From NCBI GenBank assembly GCA_964369965.1, contig CAYJGF010000002.1:1-64000 (forward strand): a DNA stretch of 64,000 nucleotides, in the 5' to 3' direction. The notes below the pieces were generated by a model. It did not search any database. It saw only the letters and a list, made by a program, of their open reading frames with translations, and was not told the DNA's origin. Shown here piece after piece: positions 7,603 through 15,510 of the stretch; the stretch's first letter is position 1; the number at the start of each line of letters is the position of its first letter. The stretch comes from CAYJBH01 sp964369965. GTDB taxonomy: Bacteria; Bacillota; Clostridia; Oscillospirales; Ruminococcaceae. Made by a program: the position numbers and the translations under genes.

Positions 7603-9243
7603 ATGGATTTATATGATTTAAGAAAAGAGCTCAGCCTTGGCAAATCTATCTACGATTTACCGCTTAAGGTCACCTTTTACGCGCGTGTCTCGACCGGCAG
7701 TGACGAGCAGGCTCACTCCCTTAAAAATCAAATAAATTACTACCAAGATTTTATCGGCAAAAATCCCAACTGGACATATGTCGAGGGGTATATTGACGAG
7801 GCTTTGAGCGGAACGAGCGTTACAAAGCGTGAAGCCTTCTTGAAGATGATAGACGACAGCAAGCTCGACAAATTCGATCTGGTGATAACCAAAGAGATTT
7901 CTCGATTTTCCCGCAACACCCTTGATAGCATAAAATACACCCAAGAGCTGCTTGAAAGCGGCGTGGGTGTTGTTTTTCAGTCCGATAATATAAACACGCT
8001 TATGCCGGACGCCGAGCTTCGCCTTACCATCATGTCCAGTATAGCACAGGATGAGGTGCGAAAAATCTCGGAGCGTGTTAAGTTCGGCTTTAAACGTGCT
8101 ATCGAAAACGGCGTTGTTCTCGGCAACAGTAGAATTTGGGGCTATACAAAACAGGACGGGAAACTTGTCGTCCAGCCCAAAGAGGCGGAGATTGTCCGAA
8201 AAATATTCCAGCTTTATGCCATCGAGAAAATTGGCATACGTGGCATTGCCGCCGTGCTCAACGAGGGTGGATTTAAAAACACCAAGGGCAACGATTTTTC
8301 TTTTTCTACCATCAAAAACATTTTGGTGAATCCCAAATACAAGGGTTATTACTGTGGCAATAAATCGCACAAATACGACTATCGCAGCAACGAGCGCAAG
8401 GTTTTTGATGAGGCGGACTGGGTTATGTATAAAGACGAGGAAAATGTCCCGGCGATTGTCTCGGAGGAGCTTTGGGACAAGGCGAATGAAATACTGGATA
8501 AACGCAGTAAAAAACATTCCTCGGAAAATTCGAGCAGTTACAGCAATAAATATAAATACAGTTGCAAAATCATCTGCGGCGAGCATAAAACCTACTATTA
8601 CCGAAATGTTTTCAAATACAAAACAGGGGATAAGGAGCTGTGGCAGTGCAAACTTTATGCCGAAAAAGGCAAGGCAGGTTGCACCTCGCCGGTGGTTTAC
8701 ACATCGGAGCTGGACGAGATTGTGCGCGATGCCTACAATCAAATAATAAAGAATAAATCTGATATTATCCATGAGCTTGTAAAAATTTATTCCTCTATTG
8801 CGAATGCGTCGGAGCTCAAACACGACATTGCAAAGTTGCAAACGCTGATAAACGAGACAATTCAAAAGAAAGACAAACTTTTGGATTTGAGCATAAAGGG
8901 CATTCTTTCGGACGATGAATTTAAAAGACGAAACAACGCTTTTAACGATGAAATAACCGCCGCCGAGATAAAGATTGAGAACCTTAAGGCAGAGGAGGAG
9001 AAAAACAAAGAGGTCAGCACCACCGTCGAGACGCTACGTCAGATAATAGCCGACGAGCTCGACTTTAAGGACGGTTTCGACAACTCGATTATAGATGCAC
9101 TGCTTGACAGGATAGAGGTCTATAAGACGGATGATAAGAAAAAAATCAATTTAGCGGTGTATTTTAAGGTTTTAAAAGGGGAGAGGGAATATCTGATAAC
9201 ACGTTCCGGCAGAACTTCTGTTTGTTCCAAGCAATACATATGA
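7603..9243 (+). CDS. Large serine recombinase (site-specific integrase/excisionase)
   Basis: A 546-residue large serine recombinase. The N-terminal resolvase domain (about 20-170) has the nucleophilic serine in FYARVSTGSDEQ and the arginine-rich EISRFSRNTLDSI block. The recombinase domain (~180-290, GIRGIAAVLNEGGF and NPKYKGYYCG) follows, then a zinc-ribbon-like segment with spaced cysteines (~325-370), and a coiled coil (~400-480) typical of phage integrases and SpoIVCA/CisA. The gene ends TGA at 9243, directly inside the sequence where the spoIVA reading frame begins. Its 3' end therefore touches the attachment site, as in skin-like elements. The protein appears intact. An orphan prophage or genomic-island integrase is the alternative. 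Confidence 0.93.
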   Translation: MDLYDLRKELSLGKSIYDLPLKVTFYARVSTGSDEQAHSLKNQINYYQDFIGKNPNWTYVEGYIDEALSGTSVTKREAFLKMIDDSKLDKFDLVITKEISRFSRNTLDSIKYTQELLESGVGVVFQSDNINTLMPDAELRLTIMSSIAQDEVRKISERVKFGFKRAIENGVVLGNSRIWGYTKQDGKLVVQPKEAEIVRKIFQLYAIEKIGIRGIAAVLNEGGFKNTKGNDFSFSTIKNILVNPKYKGYYCGNKSHKYDYRSNERKVFDEADWVMYKDEENVPAIVSEELWDKANEILDKRSKKHSSENSSSYSNKYKYSCKIICGEHKTYYYRNVFKYKTGDKELWQCKLYAEKGKAGCTSPVVYTSELDEIVRDAYNQIIKNKSDIIHELVKIYSSIANASELKHDIAKLQTLINETIQKKDKLLDLSIKGILSDDEFKRRNNAFNDEITAAEIKIENLKAEEEKNKEVSTTVETLRQIIADELDFKDGFDNSIIDALLDRIEVYKTDDKKKINLAVYFKVLKGEREYLITRSGRTSVCSKQYI

Positions 9244-9250
9244 TGAAAGC
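9215..9250 (+). other. Probable attachment junction of the recombinase-borne element in spoIVA
   Basis: The recombinase stop codon (9241-9243) lies inside codons that, one frame over, read as conserved SpoIVA sequence (AIHMMKA, from about 9231). The change from recombinase-only to spoIVA sequence therefore falls within a few bases of 9225-9240, where the crossover dinucleotide should be. The partner site is outside the window, so the core cannot be defined here. Confidence 0.5.
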
Positions 9251-9515
9251 GACACTTAACACCGAAGTATCACCCATTGTAGGTACCGAAAAACAGAGTG
9301 AAGAGCTGGTAGCATCGCTACTATGCGATTTTGAAAACGATCCGGAAAAACTTTGGGAGTCCAACATTTTCGGCAAATCGCTCCATGAACTTGTCAACGA
9401 AGGGCTACAAAACAAACTGCTACACATGCCAACAGAAGCACGTGGCAGAATGCAGGAGACGGTAGAAAGAATCATAAACGAGGGTTGCACCGGTTTAGTG
9501 TGTATCATACTTTAA
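9231..9515 (+). pseudogene. spoIVA: 3' fragment of spoIVA (stage IV sporulation protein A), split by the recombinase element
   Basis: The last ~95 codons of SpoIVA, the ATPase that polymerises on the forespore surface and forms the base of the spore coat. The match is unmistakable: SPIVGTEKQSEELV, WESNIFGKSLHELVNEGL and a C-terminus RIINEG..GLVCIIL, where the family normally ends NEGSGGLICIIL. The N-terminal GTPase-like ATPase domain and middle domain (about 400 residues) are absent from this window. The fragment has no promoter or ribosome site; the nearest start is a TTG at 9222 inside the recombinase gene. A terminator follows directly. Either the gene is rebuilt by excision of the element during sporulation, or it is dead; this window cannot tell which. 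Confidence 0.85.
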
Positions 9516-9520
9516 ATAAA

Positions 9521-9565
9521 AATTGCTGCCATGAAGTGTTTTTCGTGGCAGCAATTTTTTATTTA
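9521..9565 (+). terminator. Intrinsic terminator of spoIVA
   Basis: AATTGCTGCCA (9521-9531) pairs with TGGCAGCAATT (9546-9556) with a 14-base loop, followed by a T-rich run (TTTTATTT). It lies five bases after the spoIVA stop. Confidence 0.85.
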
Positions 9566-9655
9566 AATTTAAATGGTTAGACGATATTTTATTAAAGGTG
9601 CAAATTTTGAGAAATCAATAGAGCTGTGACTAAATATGTAATATATGCAAAAATT

Positions 9656-9732
9656 GTAGGGCAACTACTGTGCGCTACCCCGAAATCAATGAAAAATCCA
9701 TAGTTTCAAGCGTTCACACAAAGCTGCCCTAC
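9656..9732. repeat. Inverted repeat; possible terminator for the minus-strand gene
   Basis: GTAGGGCA at 9656-9663 is perfectly complementary to TGCCCTAC at 9725-9732, with weaker pairing continuing inward. On the minus strand it lies about 75 bases beyond the stop of the surface-protein gene and is followed by AATTTTTGC, so it may act as a terminator. A small non-autonomous inverted-repeat element of about 77 bases is the alternative. Confidence 0.4.
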
Positions 9733-9805
9733 ATTTGCTTTTTTATTTACGAATATAATTTTGTTATGGCAAAGCTATATTTATACAAATATAACGTTGC
9801 ATCAT

Positions 9806-12800
9806 CTATCTCACACTCTTTTGTGTTTTTTTGCAAAAACGAACCAATATCGCCGTTGCCAAAGCCAAAACAAGCGTTAATATGATAATCAAAGCTGTAT
9901 ATAAACCATTGCTTGTCGGTTTAATTATACCTGTTAGTGGTGCAATTGTAGGGTCGTATTGTGCAGGTGTTGTATTAGTAGTGTTAGTTGTTGAAGTTTC
10001 GCTTATTGTAAAGTGCGTCGTTGCTGTGCCTGTTGTGCTTATAATTTCAAGAGTGTGCTCACCTGTGGCAAGGGTGTTTGTATAAGAGCTCAACAATGTA
10101 ATTATTGTGCTACCCTCTATAGCTGTAAAATGTGTGCCTTTTGTAATTTTTTTGCCGTCTACTTTAACACTTTCCAAGTTGCTATATTCTGCGTCTGAGG
10201 CAAATTGCATATTTTGCCCTTTTTGCCCATTTTGCCCTAAACCTATTATAATGCTGTGGATTTTTGAGTTTGACGATATCGCCTTAAATGTAACGCTTAT
10301 ACTTGTATTTTTGGTTATATTTGATATGGTATGGCTTGTGGGTGTTGTTGGCGTTACCAAAACATTATTTACAGTTACGGTATCAACTTCGTAGTCTGTG
10401 TTCGGTTGAAAATTAAAAATTACACTGCCACCGCTATTAACATTTTGCACAGCATTAGGCGAAATAGAGCCATTTGCCCCTGCGTTAGGAGTTACTGTGT
10501 ATGTTGCAACTGCGGTATCGCTCACGCTTACCGACGCTGTGCCAAATATTGTGTTATTTACAGTTGATGTTGCTTTTACTGTAATACTTTTTGCTGTTTC
10601 GCCGGCCGCTATTGTTAAAAGACCGTTTGCGCTAATGCTTGTGCTATTATCAACATTGCCCTCAACGGTCCAATTTACGGTTTGTGGGGGGCTATTTTGC
10701 CCTTGCACACTTGCAATAAACTGCTGTGTTTTGCCTTTTTGCACTGTAGTTACATTTGGCGAGACTGTTACACCGGTAACTGTTGAAGAGACATCTTTAA
10801 AATTTGCCGTTGCTGTCACTGCATTACCCGGCATTTCAAAAGTAAGTGGGTTTTTTGTGCTGTCTGTTACTGTTGTGCCGGTTAGTGTCCAGCTTGTAAA
10901 ACTCCGTCCGATTGGCTCTGTTGCGGTAATTGTAACACTTGTGCCTTTTGTCGCCGTTGTAGCGTCAGCACTGCCGCCTGTAACACTTATTGTATAGGTG
11001 TTTTCGGTAAAAGTAGCGCTTACAACTTCGCTGTTTAACATGCCATCTTTTATTGCTATGGCTTTTATGGTTGCTGTATCGGTAATTGTTATTGCATCAT
11101 TGTATAAAGTACTGCCGGTTGTTGGCGTATCACCGTTTGTGGTGTAGTAAATTTTTGCGCCGGTTGTTGGTGTGGAAATTGTTACACTTTGCGTGCCATC
11201 AAAATTGGCGCCGTTTGGGTTTATTACCGGGTTTTCTATCCATATAGTTTTAGATAAAGTATTTGCATAAAGCTGGTGTCCATCTGCATTTGGGTGAAAA
11301 TCTAAGTTTAAAGGATCTGCATTTGCATTTATTACTTTTGTGGCAGAATCATCAAACACGCTATAAATATCTACCACTGTACAACCTGTTAATGATGCTA
11401 TTTGTGCGTTTAACCCCACACCTGCTGCTGTAAGTCCACTTTCAAAAAACGTTCCGATATTGATGTTTCCAAATGTTGTAATTACAACATCTTTATACGG
11501 ATTATATTGATTTGTTACATATATGTTTACATCAGAGTTTGTGTTTTTTATGTGAGTAATCATTGCTTGTATATTTTCTTTAACTTGGGTGTTTCTAACT
11601 TCAAAGTCATTTTTAACAGCATCATATCCGGTATTTATAATAATTATCGCAGCAGTTAAGGCGTCAGAGTATCTAGAGTCACTATTATTAGCCATAATCT
11701 CCGCTACTTCTTGTGCTGGGATAGCAGGTGACAATTTAGCACCCACCAAGCCATAAAAAACATCCATTAAATCGTTGCCGCCAATGCTTATTGTAATAGC
11801 ATCTGCCGATGCTATTTCGGTTTGATATGCATTATTATCTACCATTTTAACTTTAAGCTCGGCAGAAGTTTGCCCTGAAATGCCGTAATTTATAAAAGCA
11901 GTGCCCTCTTTTGCGCCGCCCATTAACGCAACAAAGTTTTGCGTATTAGGGTCTGTTAGCGCAACACCGGCAGGTATGCTATCGCCAAAAGCAATAAGAT
12001 TATTAGATACTGCCGCCGTGTTTTTATTAAGCGTAACGCTTACAACGTCGCTGTTTGCCATGCCATCTTTTATTGCTATGGCTTTTATGGTTGTTGTATC
12101 GGTAATTGTTATTGCATCATTGTAAAAAGTACTGCCGGTTGTTGGCGTATCGCCGTTTGTGGTGTAGTAAATGCTTGCGCCGGTTGTTGGTGTGGTAATT
12201 GTTACACTTTGCGATGTAGTAAATTTAGCGCTATTTGGAGATATTACCGGGTTTTCTACGGGAAGATTTATTTTGACATATCTATCTGCCGAAAAACCGT
12301 CGGTCGCAGTGCCTGTACCCCAAGAGTAGGTTTCGCTGCCTGTAAATTTGCTTGCAGAAGTTGCATATTTCATATTACTTGCTATGGTAACTGTTGCTTT
12401 AATGCCTGCGGCGTCAGTGCCGCCGGTAGCGTTTATAGAACCGCCGTTTACAGTAATATAGCGAGTATCACTCCTACCAGAAAAACCGGCGCCAATGCCT
12501 GCGGCGTCTGAGCCGCCGGTAGCGTTTATAGTACCGCTATCTATGATAACAGTACCGCCATCAGGCACGCTTATGCCTTCACCCATTACGCCACCCGTGG
12601 TGTTAAGCGTACCATCGCCTTTTATTGTAACAGTGCTGGAGTCATCGCTGGAGTCATCGGTTATGTCTATACCAGCGGAATAATTAGCACTTTTTAATGT
12701 ATTTGTGCCCACTAAGGTAATAGTAGCATTAGTAGCAGAACCACCATTGTCAAATGTTAAAGGGGTACCATTAGATATGCCTGATAAATCTATGTTTACA

Positions 12801-13072
12801 TTATTTAATGTAATATTCACATTAGTTTCGGTCACCATAATTCTAACAGCGGTACTTTCTGCACCTTCTTCCATTGATATTTCAACGTCAATTGAATCGG
12901 AATGTACATCTGATATTGTAAGCACGTTGCCAACATAGAAAACATCCGACAAAACCGCTGTCGTCACGGTAAGTCCGTCATAGGTAACTGAAGCTGCAAA
13001 AGTGTTTACAGAAAAAACACATGCTGTTATAATAAGTGCAAATAAAAGACCCACAAGTTTTTTTGTTTTCAT
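9806..13072 (-). CDS. Cell-surface multidomain protein with SGNH/GDSL hydrolase and carbohydrate-binding-type repeats
   Basis: A 1,088-residue secreted, membrane-anchored protein. Order: signal peptide (1-26, ending NTFAAS); a glycine/threonine-rich beta-helix-like domain (~27-270); a chitobiase C-terminal-type repeat (~287-345); an SGNH hydrolase (~350-625) with FGDS, SIGGNDL and DFHPN carrying the catalytic Ser, Asn and Asp/His; a second, nearly identical repeat (~627-684); InlB-like and Ig-like domains; an X2-like domain; and a C-terminal membrane helix with a basic tail. It probably de-esterifies a surface or environmental polysaccharide. I start it at 13072 (GGAAAA upstream) and not at 13147 because only this start yields a proper signal peptide. 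A promoter lies at 13118-13147. No LPXTG sorting motif is present. Confidence 0.82.
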   Translation of the reverse strand: MKTKKLVGLLFALIITACVFSVNTFAASVTYDGLTVTTAVLSDVFYVGNVLTISDVHSDSIDVEISMEEGAESTAVRIMVTETNVNITLNNVNIDLSGISNGTPLTFDNGGSATNATITLVGTNTLKSANYSAGIDITDDSSDDSSTVTIKGDGTLNTTGGVMGEGISVPDGGTVIIDSGTINATGGSDAAGIGAGFSGRSDTRYITVNGGSINATGGTDAAGIKATVTIASNMKYATSASKFTGSETYSWGTGTATDGFSADRYVKINLPVENPVISPNSAKFTTSQSVTITTPTTGASIYYTTNGDTPTTGSTFYNDAITITDTTTIKAIAIKDGMANSDVVSVTLNKNTAAVSNNLIAFGDSIPAGVALTDPNTQNFVALMGGAKEGTAFINYGISGQTSAELKVKMVDNNAYQTEIASADAITISIGGNDLMDVFYGLVGAKLSPAIPAQEVAEIMANNSDSRYSDALTAAIIIINTGYDAVKNDFEVRNTQVKENIQAMITHIKNTNSDVNIYVTNQYNPYKDVVITTFGNINIGTFFESGLTAAGVGLNAQIASLTGCTVVDIYSVFDDSATKVINANADPLNLDFHPNADGHQLYANTLSKTIWIENPVINPNGANFDGTQSVTISTPTTGAKIYYTTNGDTPTTGSTLYNDAITITDTATIKAIAIKDGMLNSEVVSATFTENTYTISVTGGSADATTATKGTSVTITATEPIGRSFTSWTLTGTTVTDSTKNPLTFEMPGNAVTATANFKDVSSTVTGVTVSPNVTTVQKGKTQQFIASVQGQNSPPQTVNWTVEGNVDNSTSISANGLLTIAAGETAKSITVKATSTVNNTIFGTASVSVSDTAVATYTVTPNAGANGSISPNAVQNVNSGGSVIFNFQPNTDYEVDTVTVNNVLVTPTTPTSHTISNITKNTSISVTFKAISSNSKIHSIIIGLGQNGQKGQNMQFASDAEYSNLESVKVDGKKITKGTHFTAIEGSTIITLLSSYTNTLATGEHTLEIISTTGTATTHFTISETSTTNTTNTTPAQYDPTIAPLTGIIKPTSNGLYTALIIILTLVLALATAILVRFCKKTQKSVR
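11018..11193 (-). repeat. Direct repeat copy 1 (second chitobiase-type domain)
   Basis: This 176-base stretch matches 12038-12213 with only 9 differences by direct comparison and no gaps. The copies start exactly 1,020 bases (340 codons) apart and flank the SGNH hydrolase domain. Confidence 0.92.
12038..12213 (-). repeat. Direct repeat copy 2 (first chitobiase-type domain)
   Basis: Partner of 11018-11193, about 95% identical. Homologous recombination between the copies would delete 340 codons in frame, removing the hydrolase domain while leaving one hybrid repeat. Confidence 0.92.
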
Positions 13073-13102
13073 ATCATTTTCCAAATTTTTCTTATAATAT
13101 AT

Positions 13103-13147
13103 ATTATTATTATTATTATTATACCATATAGCATTAACGATTTTCAA
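13103..13147 (-). promoter_or_regulatory. Promoter of the surface-protein gene abutting an (ATT)6 microsatellite
   Basis: On the minus strand: TTGAAA (13147-13142), an 18-base spacer, TATAAT (13123-13118), immediately followed by six trinucleotide repeats (13120-13103). The repeat covers the likely transcription start and early leader. Changes in repeat number could alter initiation or leader length. Confidence 0.55.
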
Positions 13148-13341
13148 GTCTAATATTATAAAAACATATCGAAAGTTTCGGGGTCGAAACTCTCGGTCTT
13201 ACGGGTACAATTAAATTAATTTTTATAAATACAAGGTTTAAATCCCCCGGGATAGCCAAAATCACCAAATCGACAGAGTGCTGTCCTGCAAACAGCCTGA
13301 ATTACGTTAACTGTAAACGTTGTTTTTTAGGCACAACAAAA

Positions 13342-13395
13342 CGGTCAAAATAGCTCCATAGCTTGACTTTTCATCAATGACAGCTATTTTGACCG
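13342..13395 (-). terminator. Hairpin downstream of tRNA-Pro
   Basis: Fourteen-base perfect inverted repeat (13342-13355 with 13382-13395, core CGGTCAAAATAGCT). On the minus strand it lies just after the tRNA 3' end and is followed by TTTTGTTG, consistent with an intrinsic terminator. The 13148-13340 stretch beyond it carries two further short hairpins but no gene I can identify. Confidence 0.5.
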
Positions 13396-13402
13396 CTAAA
13401 GG

Positions 13403-13479
13403 TGGTCGGAGTGCGGAGATTCGAACTCCGGGCCTCTGCGTCCCGAACGCAGCGCTCTACCAAACTGAGCCACACCCCG
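13403..13479 (-). tRNA. tRNA-Pro(CGG)
   Basis: A complete 77-base tRNA with encoded CCA. The acceptor stem is CGGGGTG/CACTCCG with one G-T pair; the D-arm is GGCTCAGTTTGGTAGAGC. The anticodon stem CTGCG/CGCAG holds loop TTCGGGA, giving anticodon CGG, which reads the proline codon CCG. The T-arm is CGGAGTTCGAATCTCCG. Confidence 0.96.
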
Positions 13480-13587
13480 ACATATTACTTACAAATTATA
13501 TCAAAACAAACCTACAAAGTCAATAGATTTTTTAGTGTTTGTTAGACAATTAATAAAATAAGTATGCCGAGAATCAAAGCCCGAGTA

Positions 13588-15333
13588 TTACCGACGTCGG
13601 TCATAACGATAATGTGATTTATAAAATGCCTCCTTGTCGGTGTACATGTTTTTTTCTGCCTCATTTATCACATCGCCGAGTTCTTTGTGAGAATGGCTGA
13701 ACGAGTGACCGATAGATAGCAAAACAGATTTATCCATCGATAGTAATTTTTTAAGTTCGTCAATCTTATCGGTAAAATCTTTAGCGGTGCGACAGGGTTC
13801 AAGCACAACAAATTCGTCACCACCCACGCGGTAGATATTGTTTTCAAAAAAACGTCGAAGAATAGCGGTTGCATTAATAATAAGCTCGTCACCGGCATCG
13901 TGACCGAGTGTATCGTTCGTCTCCTTCAATTTGTTTATGTCGGCGAAAAGTACACCGAGTAGGTTCGGGTGAGAAGTCTCCATGCTCGACAATGTCTCAA
14001 AATAGCTGTAGCGATTAAAAACATTGGTTAAAACATCGATGGTGCTAAGTGAAACAAATTTCTCCAACAGGAAGTGGTGGCAGTTGTTAATGTGATTATC
14101 GCCGTGCGCAACGGCATAGGCAAATGCCTCACAACTACCGTATCCACAGGAAAAACAGTTGGTGTTGCGGTCTTGGTACGATTTTTTGCCGAGAGCCTCA
14201 AAAATCGGGTCAAGGTTGACATCATTCGGTTTTAAATAGCCCGAAGTTCGGTCGGTGTAGATTCGGAAAAAATCATCGAGATTTAAATTATTATTAAAAT
14301 AATCCATCAATTTTTTTGTATTTGCCTGTGTGACGGCATTTTTGCGTTTATTAATATTGTGATCAATGGCGTTAAATCGTGCGTTCTTTTTTGTGCCGGT
14401 GCCGATATTGCAGCCATGTTCACAGTTAAGGGCATCAATTAAAAGGGGGACAGGTCGCTCATTATTGATGTCATCGAGCAGCTCGCCGAAATATCGCTCG
14501 ATATTTGAAATACCCTCAATCTGTTTAGTCCAAACATTATCGCCGAGATGAAACTTTACATTTTCAGTCAAACCACCGGGGCGGGGGAAAGCAAGCCCCA
14601 CCGAACTGTCGATGTTGTCAAATTCTGCCTCGGGATAGTCGTCGATATTAATCCCGTTTTCCATAATATAGTCATACAATTTTGCAAAGGTGACATTATA
14701 ATGTAAAACATTGCCGGTGCTATCCTCATTACATTCCCGTTTTTTGCCGACGCATGGGGATAAAAATGCAATTTTATCCTGCATATTTTCATATTTTTGC
14801 AAAAGGGTGGCAAGGCAGATAACAGGACTTTGAACAGGTGAGAGGTATTGGATTAAGTTACTGTGGAATTTTTCTATATAGCTGACGACAACAGGACACG
14901 GTTGTGCAATAACAGTCGTTGGCTTATCACGCTCGATATATTTAAGATATGCCCAGGTGCAGATGTCGGCACCGTATGAAACATCATATATGTTTTTAAC
15001 ACCGCACGACCTTAAAAACCCCAGCACCTTTTTAAGATTGCCAAAGTTCTGATAGGCGGCAGGGGCAACTACAAGCGATATATCAACACCGGCTTTAAGA
15101 TCGTTGAAAAAGAGGTCAACGTCATCAATATAATCTCGCGCTTCATGGTCGCAGATGGAAATACATTTACCGCAGGAGACACAATATCCGTTTTTTATAC
15201 TGACGATATTTTTGCTGTTCTCCCAATAGGCGCGGTTTGCCTTGGTAGGGCAGACAAAAATACACTTGTTGCAACCTTTACAATGGGTTTCAACAGTATA
15301 AATATAGTTTAATCTGTTACTATCTTGCATCAT
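13588..15333 (-). CDS. [FeFe]-hydrogenase-like Fe-S sensor fused to GGDEF diguanylate cyclase
   Basis: A 581-residue cytoplasmic protein that probably couples a redox or hydrogen-related signal to cyclic-di-GMP synthesis. Two ferredoxin-type 4Fe-4S motifs lie at Cys18/21/24/28 and Cys51/54/57/61. An iron-only-hydrogenase C-terminal domain (~80-340) has three cysteine blocks where the H-cluster ligands sit: AQPCPVV (Cys146), SPCVGKKREC (Cys194/201) and NCEHGC (Cys304/308). A further Fe-S motif is CFSCGYGSC (~393-418). The GGDEF domain (~430-575) has an intact active site, YRVGGDEFVV, and no RxxD inhibitory site just before it. This resembles the sensory (group D-type) hydrogenase-like proteins. 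Real hydrogenase activity is doubtful because the cysteine blocks differ from TSCCP. It has its own promoter at 15381-15409. Confidence 0.85.
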   Translation of the reverse strand: MMQDSNRLNYIYTVETHCKGCNKCIFVCPTKANRAYWENSKNIVSIKNGYCVSCGKCISICDHEARDYIDDVDLFFNDLKAGVDISLVVAPAAYQNFGNLKKVLGFLRSCGVKNIYDVSYGADICTWAYLKYIERDKPTTVIAQPCPVVVSYIEKFHSNLIQYLSPVQSPVICLATLLQKYENMQDKIAFLSPCVGKKRECNEDSTGNVLHYNVTFAKLYDYIMENGINIDDYPEAEFDNIDSSVGLAFPRPGGLTENVKFHLGDNVWTKQIEGISNIERYFGELLDDINNERPVPLLIDALNCEHGCNIGTGTKKNARFNAIDHNINKRKNAVTQANTKKLMDYFNNNLNLDDFFRIYTDRTSGYLKPNDVNLDPIFEALGKKSYQDRNTNCFSCGYGSCEAFAYAVAHGDNHINNCHHFLLEKFVSLSTIDVLTNVFNRYSYFETLSSMETSHPNLLGVLFADINKLKETNDTLGHDAGDELIINATAILRRFFENNIYRVGGDEFVVLEPCRTAKDFTDKIDELKKLLSMDKSVLLSIGHSFSHSHKELGDVINEAEKNMYTDKEAFYKSHYRYDRRR

Positions 15334-15380
15334 AATTTCAAAAAGGTATAATTCCGTAATTATTCTTGTTGATAATCTTT

Positions 15381-15409
15381 ATTATATCACATGGATAATT
15401 AAAACGCAA
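15381..15409 (-). promoter_or_regulatory. Sigma-A-type promoter of the hydrogenase-like/GGDEF gene
   Basis: On the minus strand: TTGCGT (15409-15404), 17-base spacer, TATAAT (15386-15381), about 50 bases upstream of the start codon. Confidence 0.6.
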
Positions 15410-15510
15410 CTATTTTAATCATGAACAAATAAAACCTTTTTGATAAAAACAGGTCTATATTGTCATAATCAACAAATATAGTATATAATATTTTGAAAAA
15501 TACAAATATT

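Noticed and set aside
7657..8865. Minus-strand reading frame of 402 codons
   Set aside because: Lies entirely opposite the intact serine recombinase, with no family resemblance.
13148..13340. Possible riboswitch in the leader of the surface-protein gene
   Set aside because: Several short hairpins are present, but I could not fit the conserved bases of cyclic-di-GMP or other known riboswitches, and a promoter lies downstream of the region.
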